53,787 bases of DNA from JBNAVY01 sp049700195. GTDB lineage: Bacteria > Bacillota > Thermoanaerobacteria > Thermoanaerobacterales > Thermoanaerobacteraceae. The position numbers and the translations under genes are program-made. Under the pieces are notes generated by a model, which worked only from the letters and a program-made list of their open reading frames with translations, had not been told where the DNA came from and made no database searches. This document shows, in pieces, positions 34,033 through 43,320 of the stretch; positions within the stretch are counted from its first letter, which is position 1, and every line of letters starts with the position of its first letter. The DNA is taken from assembly GCA_049700195.1 (NCBI GenBank), contig JBNAVY010000012.1, forward strand, positions 1-53,787. Reading direction: 5' to 3'.

Positions 34033-35397
34033 ATGGTCTTAAATGGTAAGAAAGTATTTGTTGCAGGCTTAGGAATAAGTGGAGTAGCACTTTGTAAAGT
34101 ATTAGCTGAAAAAAATGCTATAATTACTGCATATGATGAAAGACAAGAAGAAAATTTGGTTGATAAAATTAGTAGTTTAAAAAATTCAGGTATAAATTTT
34201 TTGTTTGGAGAATTTAAAAAAAGTTTTTTACAGGACATTGATTTAGTTGTAATAAGTCCAGGTGTTCCGATTGATTCAGAAATTGTGGCACATGCATTGG
34301 AATTAGGAATTGAAGTTATAGGGGAAATAGAACTGGCATATAGAATTTCAAAAGCACCTATATTTGCAATTACTGGGACTAATGGAAAAACTACAACAAC
34401 ATCTTTACTTGGTGAAATGTTTTTAAATAGTAATATAAAAACTTATATTGCTGGGAATATTGGGTATCCTCTTGTATATGCTGCTTCAGAAGCCAGTGAG
34501 AAGGATGTTATTATTGCTGAAATTAGCAGTTTTCAGTTAGAATCAATAAAAGAATTTAGACCAAAAGTCAGCTGTATTATAAATATTACTCCGGATCATT
34601 TAAATAGACATAAAACATTAGAAAATTATGCAAAAGTTAAAGGACGAATTTTTGAAAATCAAGGTTCTGATGAATATGTAGTTTTAAATTATGATGATTT
34701 AATAGTCAGAAGTTTGGCTCACAACGCAAAATGCAGGATATTTCCTTTTAGTAGAAAGAATGTTTTAGAGTTTGGATCATATGTTAAAAGTGGTAAAATT
34801 TATATTAATTCTGGCAAAAGTGAATACTATATAATTGATATAAATGAAATATATATACCGGGATCTCACAATATAGAAAACTCATTAGCAGCATTATCTA
34901 TGGCTTATATTGGTGGAGTGCCTATATCTGCTATTAATTATACTCTGAAAAATTTCAAAGGTGTTGAGCACAGAATAGAGTTTGTTGGAGAAATTGAAGG
35001 TATTAAGTTTTATAATGATTCTAAAGGGACAAATCCTGATGCTTCAATTAAAGCTATTGAAGCCTTGAATCCTCCTATTATTTTGATTGCAGGGGGTTAT
35101 GATAAGGGTTCTGATTTTAATGAACTGATTAAATCTTTTAATAAAAAAGTTAAAGCTTTGATTCTTTTAGGTGAGACAGCTCATAAAATATATAATGCTG
35201 CAACAGAAAATTCATTTTCTAAAGCGAATATTTATTTTGCAACAGATATGAAAGATGCAGTTATAAAAGCTTATGAAGTTTCTACAAAAGGAGATACGGT
35301 CCTTTTGTCACCTGCATGTGCAAGTTGGGACATGTTTTTAAATTACGAAGAAAGAGGAAGAATTTTTAAACAGGCTGTATCAGACTTAAGGAGGTAA
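34033..35397 (+). CDS. murD: UDP-MurNAc-L-Ala:D-Glu ligase MurD
   Basis: 454-aa Mur ligase adding D-glutamate. N-terminal UDP-binding GKKVFVAGLGISGVALCKVL, ATP loop ITGTNGKTTTTSLL, IAEISSFQLESI, INITPDHLNRH, the EHRIEFVGEIEGIKFYNDSKGTNPDA block and SPACASWDMFLNYEERGR are all visible. The ATG follows AGGAGTG and the gene ends four bases before the SEDS gene. Confidence 0.97.
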   Translation: MVLNGKKVFVAGLGISGVALCKVLAEKNAIITAYDERQEENLVDKISSLKNSGINFLFGEFKKSFLQDIDLVVISPGVPIDSEIVAHALELGIEVIGEIELAYRISKAPIFAITGTNGKTTTTSLLGEMFLNSNIKTYIAGNIGYPLVYAASEASEKDVIIAEISSFQLESIKEFRPKVSCIINITPDHLNRHKTLENYAKVKGRIFENQGSDEYVVLNYDDLIVRSLAHNAKCRIFPFSRKNVLEFGSYVKSGKIYINSGKSEYYIIDINEIYIPGSHNIENSLAALSMAYIGGVPISAINYTLKNFKGVEHRIEFVGEIEGIKFYNDSKGTNPDASIKAIEALNPPIILIAGGYDKGSDFNELIKSFNKKVKALILLGETAHKIYNAATENSFSKANIYFATDMKDAVIKAYEVSTKGDTVLLSPACASWDMFLNYEERGRIFKQAVSDLRR

Positions 35398-35401
35398 AAA
35401 T

Positions 35402-36508
35402 ATGACAAAAAAACATCCTGTTGACTATAATATTTTGATAACTGTTCTAATACTTGTATCAATTGGTGTTGTAATGGTTTTTAGTGCTAGTTCTGCTAGT
35501 GCATTTTATACATATAATGATTCATTTTATTTTCTAAAAAGACAACTTCTGTGGGTAATAATTGGATTTTTTATAATGTCTTTTGTGATGAATGTAGATT
35601 ACTCTATTTTAAAAAAATATGCATCACCATTTTTGCTTCTATCTATTTTTTTGCTTATAATAGTTCTAATACCAGGGATTGGGGTAAACAAATATAATGC
35701 TACGAGATGGATAGGAATAGGTAGTTTTACTATTCAACCATCTGAAATTGCAAAATATGCTTTTATAATATATTTATCAAAGTATTTTGATAAAAATCCT
35801 GATTATGCAAAAAGTTTTAAAAAAGGGGTTTTACCAGTAATAGGATTAGCAGGTTTGTTTTTTATATTAATAATGAAACAGCCTAATTTTAGTACAGCAG
35901 GTACTATATTTATTATTGCAATTATAATACTTTTTGTAGCAGGTGCAAAAATTTCATTTATGGTTGGACTTTTTAGTCTTGGTGGTGTAGCTTCAATATT
36001 GGTTTTTTCATCTATGAAATATATTCGTGAGAGAGTTTTTACATTTTTAAATCCATGGCAAGATATTCAAAAGTCAGGATATCAAATTGTTCAGTCCCTT
36101 TATGCTTTGGGATCTGGAGGTTTATTCGGTGTTGGACTTGGTAGAAGCAGACAAAAGTTTATGTATTTACCAATGCCTCAGAACGATTTTATCTTTTCTA
36201 TAATAGGAGAAGAACTTGGCCTTATAGGCACTGTAACAATACTTTTATTATTTTTATATCTTATATTGCGAGGTTTCAGAGTTGCAGCAAAAGCTCCTGA
36301 CATGTTTGGGAGTCTTTTTGCTACCGGGATAACTGCTCTTATAGCAGTGCAAACAATAATAAATGTCGCAGTAGTAACTTCTTCAATGCCAGCAACTGGG
36401 GTTTCACTTCCATTTATTAGTTATGGAGGAACTTCAACTGTTATAATGATGGCTGGAATGGGAGTTTTATTGAATATATCACGATATGCTGAGATTGATA
36501 GGAGCTGA
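35402..36508 (+). CDS. spoVE: SEDS-family peptidoglycan glycosyltransferase (SpoVE/FtsW type)
   Basis: 368-aa polytopic SEDS protein that polymerises lipid II with its partner class B PBP. Signatures are VMVFSASSASAF, RWIGIGSFTIQPSEIAKYAFI, KQPNFSTAG, SGYQIVQSLYALGSGGLFGVGLG, QNDFIFSIIGEELGLIG and the C-terminal PFISYGGTSTVIMM. Position between murD and murG and length match B. subtilis spoVE. As the only SEDS gene in this cluster it could be the vegetative FtsW too; I cannot separate the two from sequence. Confidence 0.92.
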   Translation: MTKKHPVDYNILITVLILVSIGVVMVFSASSASAFYTYNDSFYFLKRQLLWVIIGFFIMSFVMNVDYSILKKYASPFLLLSIFLLIIVLIPGIGVNKYNATRWIGIGSFTIQPSEIAKYAFIIYLSKYFDKNPDYAKSFKKGVLPVIGLAGLFFILIMKQPNFSTAGTIFIIAIIILFVAGAKISFMVGLFSLGGVASILVFSSMKYIRERVFTFLNPWQDIQKSGYQIVQSLYALGSGGLFGVGLGRSRQKFMYLPMPQNDFIFSIIGEELGLIGTVTILLLFLYLILRGFRVAAKAPDMFGSLFATGITALIAVQTIINVAVVTSSMPATGVSLPFISYGGTSTVIMMAGMGVLLNISRYAEIDRS

Positions 36509-36513
36509 TTATT

Positions 36514-37608
36514 TTGAAATATTTAATATCTGGTGGTGGAACTGGAGGTCATATTTATCCTGCTGTAGCTATTGCAAAAGAAATTTTAAAAAACGAAAAC
36601 GATGCAGACATATTATTTGTAGGTACAAAAAATGGACTTGAAAATGAGTTAATACCTCGTGAAGGTTTTAAATTAGAAACAATTACAGTACAAGGTTTTA
36701 AAAGAAAAATATCTATTGATAATTTAAAAACTTTAAAAAAAGCATTTATAGGTCTAAAAGATGCTAATAAAATACTAAAAAATTTTAAGCCTGACATTGT
36801 AATAGGCACAGGAGGATATGTATGTGGTCCAGTTGTCATGATGGCTGCAATAAAAGGTATACCAACATTAATTCATGAACAAAATGCCTTTCCTGGTATG
36901 ACAAATAAAATTTTATCAAGAGTTGTAAAAATTGTTGCTGTAAGTTATGAAGAATCTATCAAATATTTTAAAAACAAAAAAAAGGTTGTTGTTACAGGAA
37001 ATCCTATAAGAGAAGAAATATTTAAGACAAATAGAGAAGAAGCCTTAAAAAATCTTGGATTTTCTGATAAGATTCCTTTGATTGTTTCAGTAGGTGGTAG
37101 TAGAGGAGCAGAAAAGATAAATGACACAATGATTAATTTATTAAAAGATAAATCTATAAAATATCAATTACTTATAATTACTGGGAATAAACAATATAAT
37201 AATTTTATTAAAACTTTAGAAAAAGAAAAAATTATTCTTAGTAATAGTACAAAAATTATTGCATATTGCCATAATATGGCTGATGTTTATGCAGCAGCTG
37301 ATATTATAATCTGCCGAGCCGGTGCAATAACCCTTGCTGAAATAACAGCTAAAGGTGTTGCTTCAATACTTATTCCATCTCCCAATGTTACAAATAATCA
37401 TCAGGAGTATAATGCAAGAGTATTAGAAAAAGGTAAAGCTGCATATGTAATTTTGGAAAAAGATCTTAATGCAGAAATTCTGAAAGACAAAATAAATTAT
37501 ATATTAGAAAATCCTCAAACACTTATAGATATGAAAAAAAATTCTTTAAAATTAGCTAGATTTAATGCATCAAATGACATATATAAGCTTATAAAAAGTA
37601 TAACATAA
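36514..37608 (+). CDS. murG: UDP-GlcNAc:lipid I GlcNAc transferase MurG
   Basis: 364-aa GT-B enzyme at the inner face of the membrane, producing lipid II. N-terminal SGGGTGGHIYPAVAIAKE, GTGGYVCGPVVMMAA, HEQNAFPGMTNK, then VSVGGSRGAEKIN and the donor-site CRAGAITLAEITAKGVASILIPSP are present. The start is TTG with GGAG nine bases upstream, overlapping the end of the SEDS gene. Confidence 0.96.
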   Translation: MKYLISGGGTGGHIYPAVAIAKEILKNENDADILFVGTKNGLENELIPREGFKLETITVQGFKRKISIDNLKTLKKAFIGLKDANKILKNFKPDIVIGTGGYVCGPVVMMAAIKGIPTLIHEQNAFPGMTNKILSRVVKIVAVSYEESIKYFKNKKKVVVTGNPIREEIFKTNREEALKNLGFSDKIPLIVSVGGSRGAEKINDTMINLLKDKSIKYQLLIITGNKQYNNFIKTLEKEKIILSNSTKIIAYCHNMADVYAAADIIICRAGAITLAEITAKGVASILIPSPNVTNNHQEYNARVLEKGKAAYVILEKDLNAEILKDKINYILENPQTLIDMKKNSLKLARFNASNDIYKLIKSIT

Positions 37609-37681
37609 TATACTATGTAACACCCCATCATAATTATGAATATTATATTACATGACCTTACAAATTTATTGAGGTGATATG

Positions 37682-38935
37682 ATGGGGAAATTAAAAATTA
37701 TTGGAGGAGAGAAAGTTTATGGTGAAGTAAGAATAAACGGTGCCAAAAATTCTGTTTTGCCTATTCTTGCAGCAACTATTATAAATAAAGGCACTTGTGT
37801 TTTACATGATTGTCCCAGGCTAAAAGATGTAAATTCTATGCTTAGCATATTAGAACATCTTGGTTGTAATGTTAAATTTGAAGATAAAGACATATTTGTT
37901 GATGCAAAAAATTTAAAAAATAATGAAATACCAGATAATTTAATGAGAACAATGAGATCTTCGATTTTTTTAATGGGAGCTTTAGTAACAAGGAATAAGA
38001 GTGCATTAATAAGTTTTCCAGGAGGTTGTGATATTGGACATAGACCTATAGATTTACACTTAAAAGGTTTAAAAAGTTTAGGTATTAGTATAAAAGAATC
38101 ATATGGCTATATAAACTGTGAAGGTAGCAATTTGAAAGGCAATGATATTCATTTAGATATGCCAAGTGTGGGAGCAACAGAAAATATAATGTTGGCGGCA
38201 GTTAAAGCTGAAGGTACAACTATTATCAGGAATGCGGCAAAAGAACCTGAAATTGAGGATTTACAAAATTTCTTAAATTCTATGGGTGCGCAAATTTCTG
38301 GAGCAGGTACAAATACAATAGTTATAAAAGGTGTAAAAGAACTACATGATACAGAATATACTATTATACCTGATAGAATTGTTGCTGGAACGTATTTGAC
38401 TGCTGCTGCATCGGCAAAAGGTACAGTTATTGTCAGAAATATTTATAAAGAACATTTGGAGCCGCTTTTATCAAAATTAAGAGAAACAGGATGTGAATTA
38501 AAATGGGGAAAAGATTATATAAAAATTATCTGTGATAAACGTTCTAAGGCTGTTGATATGGTAATTACACTTCCTTATCCAGGATTTCCAACTGATTTAC
38601 AACCACAGATTGCCTCAGTATTAGCAACAGCAGATGGTACTTCTATAATAACAGAAACCATTTTTGATAACAGGTTCAAATATACTGAAGAATTATTAAG
38701 GATGGGTGCAGATATTAAAATCGATGGGAGAGTAGCTGTAATAAAAGGTGTAAAAAAGCTTACAGGGGCAACAGTATATGCAAGAGATTTAAGGGGTGGT
38801 GCAGCATTAGTTATTGCCTCATTAGGTGCAGAGGGAACAACTATTATAGAAGATATAGAACATATTGACAGGGGTTATGAATCAATTGAAAAAGTTTTAA
38901 ATGGTTTAGGAGTAAAAGTAACAAGGATAATGTAA
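37682..38935 (+). CDS. murA: UDP-GlcNAc 1-carboxyvinyltransferase MurA
   Basis: 417-aa enolpyruvyl transferase for the first committed step of peptidoglycan synthesis. N-terminal VRINGAKNSVLPILAA, RSSIFLMGAL, and the fosfomycin-target Cys116 in PGGCDIGHRPIDLHLKGL are present, as are PYPGFPTDLQPQ and the C-terminal DLRGGAALVIASLGAEG. The active-site Cys is retained, so no Cys-to-Asp resistance is predicted. ATG 37682 is five bases after GAGGTG; the ATG at 37679 is only two bases away. About 70 bases separate it from murG. Confidence 0.95.
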   Translation: MGKLKIIGGEKVYGEVRINGAKNSVLPILAATIINKGTCVLHDCPRLKDVNSMLSILEHLGCNVKFEDKDIFVDAKNLKNNEIPDNLMRTMRSSIFLMGALVTRNKSALISFPGGCDIGHRPIDLHLKGLKSLGISIKESYGYINCEGSNLKGNDIHLDMPSVGATENIMLAAVKAEGTTIIRNAAKEPEIEDLQNFLNSMGAQISGAGTNTIVIKGVKELHDTEYTIIPDRIVAGTYLTAAASAKGTVIVRNIYKEHLEPLLSKLRETGCELKWGKDYIKIICDKRSKAVDMVITLPYPGFPTDLQPQIASVLATADGTSIITETIFDNRFKYTEELLRMGADIKIDGRVAVIKGVKKLTGATVYARDLRGGAALVIASLGAEGTTIIEDIEHIDRGYESIEKVLNGLGVKVTRIM

Positions 38936-38958
38936 AACAGCATTTTTGCTGTTTTACA
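38931..38958 (+). terminator. 12-bp hairpin after murA
   Basis: A perfect 12-bp stem (TGTAAAACAGCA with its complement) and TTTT loop includes the murA stop codon. The downstream sequence lacks a T run, so it may stabilise the mRNA or attenuate rather than terminate. Confidence 0.5.
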
Positions 38959-38997
38959 TAAAAGATAAATCTGTACAAGCTTTTGAGGTGAATAAAA

Positions 38998-39720
38998 TTG
39001 GCAAAAACCAATGTAGGTGGTAAAAAGAAGTTTTTTATTACTGTTCTTTATATTATACTTACTCTAACAGTTGTATATTTTATATTATTTCAAACCTCTA
39101 TTTTTAAAATAAATAAAATTCAAGTTGTTGGGAACAAAAATTTATCTTATAATTATATTAAGAACTTTTCTGGGATAGTAGAAGGAGAAAATATTTTTAA
39201 AATAAAACCTAAGGAAGTTGAAAAAATTTTATTAAAGAATCCTTATATTAAAACTTGCAGTGTTATAATAAAATATCCATCAACAGTAGAAATAAAAATT
39301 AAAGAAAGAAAAATTATTGCGCAGGTTTTATATGATAAAATAAATTATTTAATGATTGATAAAGAAGGAGTTGTAGTAAAAGAAGGGCAGTATGATCCTG
39401 ATCTGCTTTTGATTAAAGGTATTAAAATTCATAAATATAAAATTGGCGAAAAGATAAGCAGTGATTTTGATGATAGTATTATTGCTAAAATATTAGATTT
39501 ATTAAAGCAAAATGATTCATATAAAGAGATTACTTATATAAATTATGATAAAATATTATTAGGAACTAAGAATGGAATAAATATTGTATTTGACAGACCA
39601 GATGATATTAATTATTCATTAAAATGTACTGAAATAATATTGAAAGATTTAATAGATAAAGGTTATAATAAAGGGACAATTGAGATAACAGGAAATAATA
39701 ATCCGGTTTTTTTGCCGTAA
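38998..39720 (+). CDS. ftsQ: cell division protein FtsQ/DivIB
   Basis: 240-aa bitopic protein. A short basic cytoplasmic tail, one membrane segment (FFITVLYIILTLTVVYFILF), a POTRA domain (FKINKIQVVGNKNLSYNYI...NIFKIKPKEVEKILLKNPYI) and the FtsQ beta domain (VEIKIKERKIIAQVLYD...YLMIDKEGVV) are visible. It stabilises the FtsL-DivIC complex. The start is TTG, seven bases after GAGGTG. Confidence 0.92.
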   Translation: MAKTNVGGKKKFFITVLYIILTLTVVYFILFQTSIFKINKIQVVGNKNLSYNYIKNFSGIVEGENIFKIKPKEVEKILLKNPYIKTCSVIIKYPSTVEIKIKERKIIAQVLYDKINYLMIDKEGVVVKEGQYDPDLLLIKGIKIHKYKIGEKISSDFDDSIIAKILDLLKQNDSYKEITYINYDKILLGTKNGINIVFDRPDDINYSLKCTEIILKDLIDKGYNKGTIEITGNNNPVFLP

Positions 39721-39738
39721 TAGTGATTGGAGGATCGT

Positions 39739-40461
39739 ATGAAAAAAAGCATCTATTTTTCAATTGCATTTGTATGTATTGTACTTGGAATTATGTTATC
39801 AACACAGTTTAAAACTGTTCAAAAGAGTGGAGAGATTACTGTTCAAAGATCTGAAGAACTGACAAATCAATTAAAACAGGTTCAATCTGAAAAGCAGGCG
39901 CTTCAAAAACAATTGAAAGATCTAGAGAACAGGATTAATGAATATATTGAAACATCGTCAAAGACAAACGCTTTAACACAAACTCTTAAATCCGATATAG
40001 ATAAATACAAAGAAATAGCTGGTCTTACAGATGTACAGGGCCCTGGCATCATAGTTACAATAACAGATGGTAAACAATCTATACAAAGTGGACAGAATAA
40101 TAACTTAAATTTAGTGCAGGACGAGGATTTATTAAGAGTTGTCAATGAATTAAGGGCTGCAGGTGCAGAAGCACTGTCTTTAAATGATCAAAGGATAATT
40201 ACGACTACAGAAATAAGAAATATAGGTCCGACTATAAACGTAAATTCAACAAGATTTGTTTCACCTTATGTTTTTAAAGCGATAGGAGATCCTGACACTT
40301 TAGAAGCTGCATTAAAATTAAGAGGTGGATTAGTAGACCAGCTTTCAACATGGGGAATTGAAGTAAATATAAAAAAATCTGATAAAATTTTAATAAAAAA
40401 ATATGATGGAATTATAAACTTTAAATATGCAAAACCGATTACTGAAGGAGAGAATAAATAA
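39739..40461 (+). CDS. DUF881 family membrane protein (YlxW/YlxX-like)
   Basis: 240-aa protein: a membrane segment near the N-terminus (IYFSIAFVCIVLGIML), a coiled coil of about 50 residues (LTNQLKQVQSEKQALQKQLKDLENRI) and a DUF881 domain with GPGIIVTITDG, DLLRVVNELRAAGAEALSLNDQRI and DTLEAALKLRGG. Such genes stand between ftsQ and ftsZ in many Firmicutes and Actinobacteria; no function is firmly assigned. ATG 39739 has GGAGG five bases upstream. The stop overlaps the sbp start. Confidence 0.88.
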   Translation: MKKSIYFSIAFVCIVLGIMLSTQFKTVQKSGEITVQRSEELTNQLKQVQSEKQALQKQLKDLENRINEYIETSSKTNALTQTLKSDIDKYKEIAGLTDVQGPGIIVTITDGKQSIQSGQNNNLNLVQDEDLLRVVNELRAAGAEALSLNDQRIITTTEIRNIGPTINVNSTRFVSPYVFKAIGDPDTLEAALKLRGGLVDQLSTWGIEVNIKKSDKILIKKYDGIINFKYAKPITEGENK

Positions 40462-40805
40462 TGATTTTCGTAATAATATTAAGTCTTTTACTTGGTCTTG
40501 CTATTGGATTTATTTTACCTGTTAATTTACCTGCAGCATATGTGTCTTATCTATCAGTTGCAATACTTGCAGCTTTAGATTCTGTTTTTGGAGGTATAAG
40601 ATCTAGTTTAGAACAAAAATTTGATAATCTAATTTTTATCACTGGTTTTTTTGGGAATGCTATATTGGCAGGAGGTCTTGCTTACATCGGAGATGTACTT
40701 GGAGTACCAATATATCTTGCTGCAATATTTGTTTTTGGAAGCAGACTATTTGTCAATTTTGCATATATAAGGAGATATGTAGTAGAGAGATTAAGAAAAA
40801 AATAG
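40461..40805 (+). CDS. sbp: small basic protein Sbp (DUF1290)
   Basis: 114-aa membrane protein with three hydrophobic segments (IFVIILSLLLGLAIGFIL, YVSYLSVAILAALDSVFGG, FFGNAILAGGLAYIGDVLG) and a basic C-terminus RRYVVERLRKK. It matches DUF1290, found next to ftsA/ftsZ in Gram-positives. Function unknown. It overlaps the DUF881 gene by one base (TAATG). Confidence 0.9.
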   Translation: MIFVIILSLLLGLAIGFILPVNLPAAYVSYLSVAILAALDSVFGGIRSSLEQKFDNLIFITGFFGNAILAGGLAYIGDVLGVPIYLAAIFVFGSRLFVNFAYIRRYVVERLRKK

Positions 40806-40829
40806 CAGTCTCCTAAAGGAGGATTTTGT

Positions 40830-42062
40830 ATGGAGGAATTAATAGTTGGAGTTGACATTGGCTCCTCAAAAGTATGTGCAATTATAGGACAAGTTGATAA
40901 AAATGGGGAACTGCAGATTATAGGGATTGGTTATTATCCTTGCAATGGAGTAAAAAAGGGGATTGTTGTAGATATAGATGAAACTGCTTTTTCTATAAAA
41001 AAAGCGGTTGAACAGGCAGAACGCATGGCAAATAAAAATGTTACATCTATTTATTTAAAAATATATGGGGGGCTTGCAACTATTTACAGGAACAATGGAG
41101 TTGTTGCAGTATCTGGTGACAATAGAGAAATTTCTAAAGAGGATGTAGAAAGAGTTATACAAGCAGCAAAGATAATTGCTATACCATCAGACAAAGAGAT
41201 AATTGATGTTATACCATTAGAATATATAGTTGACGGTTATGGCGAAATAAAGGATCCTGTTGGAATGGCTGGCATAAGATTAGAAGTTGATGCTGCAATA
41301 GTAACAGGGAGTGTTACAGCAATTCAAAATATGGAAAAATGTGTTCAAAATGCAGGATATGAACTTGAAGGCATAATAGTAGGGCCTTTAGCCACATCTG
41401 AAGCTGTTCTATCTAAAGATGAAAAAGAATTAGGAGTTGCCCTTATAGATGTTGGTGCCGGTGTTACAGATATTTGTGTTTTTAAATATGGCAATCTAAT
41501 TTATTCTTCAATGATAGCTGTTGGAGGAGGACATATAACAAATGATCTTTCTATTGGATTAAAGATTTCTTTCGAAGAAGCCGAAAATATAAAGAAAAAG
41601 TATGGTACTTTAAATAAATTTTCTGAAAATGATATTGAAGATATTAAAATATCAAATTTATCAGGTAAAGGTCTTGCTACTACAAATATTAATGAAATTG
41701 CCGATATTATTGAGGCTAGAGTTTTTGAACTTTTGACTTTGATATATGATAAGTTAAAAGAAGCAGAAATTCTTGATGAAATATCAACTAATATTGTAAT
41801 AACAGGGGGAGGATTATCATTTATTAAGGGTAATATAGACTTAACACAAAAGATATTTAATAAAAGTGTAAGAATAGGCTTGCCTCAAAGTATTGGTGTT
41901 TCAACTCCTATATATTCTGCAGGGGTTGGTATAGTAAAATATATATATAAAAATAAAAAGTTTATGTATAGTATACGCGAAAGTACAAAAAAGGAAAGAA
42001 GAACTATAAAATTAGGCTTATTTGATAAAATTAAAGATTTATTCAGTGATTTTTGGGCATAG
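40830..42062 (+). CDS. ftsA: cell division protein FtsA
   Basis: 410-aa actin-fold protein that tethers FtsZ to the membrane. Phosphate-1 motif VGVDIGSSKVCAIIG, the SHS2/1C domain (IIDVIPLEYIVDGYGEIKDPVGM), phosphate-2 ALIDVGAGVTDICVFK, adenosine motif NIVITGGGLSFIKG and a C-terminal amphipathic helix (KLGLFDKIKDLFSDFW) are present. The ATG follows AAAGGAGG. It directly precedes ftsZ by 13 bases. Confidence 0.95.
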   Translation: MEELIVGVDIGSSKVCAIIGQVDKNGELQIIGIGYYPCNGVKKGIVVDIDETAFSIKKAVEQAERMANKNVTSIYLKIYGGLATIYRNNGVVAVSGDNREISKEDVERVIQAAKIIAIPSDKEIIDVIPLEYIVDGYGEIKDPVGMAGIRLEVDAAIVTGSVTAIQNMEKCVQNAGYELEGIIVGPLATSEAVLSKDEKELGVALIDVGAGVTDICVFKYGNLIYSSMIAVGGGHITNDLSIGLKISFEEAENIKKKYGTLNKFSENDIEDIKISNLSGKGLATTNINEIADIIEARVFELLTLIYDKLKEAEILDEISTNIVITGGGLSFIKGNIDLTQKIFNKSVRIGLPQSIGVSTPIYSAGVGIVKYIYKNKKFMYSIRESTKKERRTIKLGLFDKIKDLFSDFWA

Positions 42063-42075
42063 AGGAGGGTTTTTT

Positions 42076-43161
42076 GTGATAGGTATAGAAACAGATATGG
42101 AACAGTTCGCAAATATAAAAGTTATAGGTGTTGGTGGTGGAGGAGGAAATGCTGTCAACAGAATGGTCGAAGCTGGATTAAGAGGGGTAGAATTTATAGC
42201 TATTAACACTGACAAACAGGCATTATACATGTCAAAAGCAGAGAATAAGATTCAAATAGGAGATAAATTAACTAAAGGACTTGGTGCAGGAGCAAATCCA
42301 GACATAGGGAAAAGAGCAGCTGAAGAAAATCGTGAAGATATAGAAAAAATAATATCAGGAGCAGATATGGTATTCATAACTTCTGGAATGGGTGGAGGCA
42401 CAGGGACAGGAGCTGCTCCAGTTGTTGCTGAAATAGCTAAAAGTTTAGGTATTTTAACAGTAGGGGTTGTTACAAAACCATTTACTTTTGAAGGTAGAAA
42501 AAGAATGGCACATGCTGAAATAGGTATAGAAGAGTTAAAAAAGAATGTTGATGCATTGGTTACCATACCAAATGACAGGCTTTTACAGGTGGTTGAAAAA
42601 AAGACATCAATGGTTGAAGCTTTTAGACTTGCAGATGATGTTTTAAGGCAGGGAGTTCAAGGTATATCAGATTTAATAGCAGTTCCTGGACTTGTTAATG
42701 TAGATTTTGCTGACGTTAAAACAATTATGACAGATACTGGTCTTGCCCATATGGGAATTGGCATTGCATCAGGTGAAAATAAGGCTACTGAAGCTGCAAA
42801 ACAGGCTGTACAGAGTCCACTTCTTGAAACTTCAATACAGGGTTCAAGAGGTATACTATTAAATATTGCTGGAGGAGCAAATTTAAGTATATTTGATGTT
42901 AATGAAGCTGCAAATTACATATATGAAACTGCAGACCCAGATGCAAACATAATTTTTGGCGCAGTAATTGATGAAACCTTAGAAGATCAGATGAGAATCA
43001 CAGTAATAGCAACAGGTTTTGAAAAAAGAGATAAAGTATTAAAAGACACTGAAAAAAATAAGGAAATTTTCAAAAAAGAAGATGTGCATCATTTTGAAAA
43101 GGAAAATATTATAAATGATGACTTAGATATACCTACATTTTTAAGAAGAGGGAAAAGATAA
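42076..43161 (+). CDS. ftsZ: cell division GTPase FtsZ
   Basis: 361-aa tubulin homologue forming the Z ring. N-terminal IKVIGVGGGGGNAVNRM, the tubulin signature GGGTGTGAAPVVAEIAK, T7 loop DFADVKTIM, and the C-terminal peptide DLDIPTFLRRGKR that binds FtsA are present. The GTG at 42076 has GAGGAGGG six bases upstream and is preferred over an internal ATG (42097) that would trim the N-terminus and over upstream extensions that overlap ftsA. Its stop lies within the terminator stem. Confidence 0.96.
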   Translation: MIGIETDMEQFANIKVIGVGGGGGNAVNRMVEAGLRGVEFIAINTDKQALYMSKAENKIQIGDKLTKGLGAGANPDIGKRAAEENREDIEKIISGADMVFITSGMGGGTGTGAAPVVAEIAKSLGILTVGVVTKPFTFEGRKRMAHAEIGIEELKKNVDALVTIPNDRLLQVVEKKTSMVEAFRLADDVLRQGVQGISDLIAVPGLVNVDFADVKTIMTDTGLAHMGIGIASGENKATEAAKQAVQSPLLETSIQGSRGILLNIAGGANLSIFDVNEAANYIYETADPDANIIFGAVIDETLEDQMRITVIATGFEKRDKVLKDTEKNKEIFKKEDVHHFEKENIINDDLDIPTFLRRGKR

Positions 43162-43196
43162 AGACTGTAGAAAAATTCTACAGTCTTTATCTTTTT
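43157..43196 (+). terminator. terminator of the division cluster
   Basis: A perfect 16-bp stem (43157-43172 with 43176-43191) with a 3-base loop, followed by TTTTTA. It begins on the last codons of ftsZ and separates it from spoIIGA. Confidence 0.88.
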
Positions 43197-43320
43197 ATTT
43201 CTTATTTTTGCAAAAATAGAACTAGGACAATGCCAAAATATAACAAATAATTTATTATTTTAGGTTTATAATGGTATAAAATAATAAATTAAAGAATATA
43301 TATTTCTTAAGTGTATAAAT

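Noticed and set aside
43223..43230. TAGGACAA upstream of spoIIGA as a possible Spo0A box
   Set aside because: Only about six of eight positions match on the reverse strand, and no correctly spaced -35 accompanies the TATAAT at 43267, so I did not call a Spo0A-type promoter although one is expected here.
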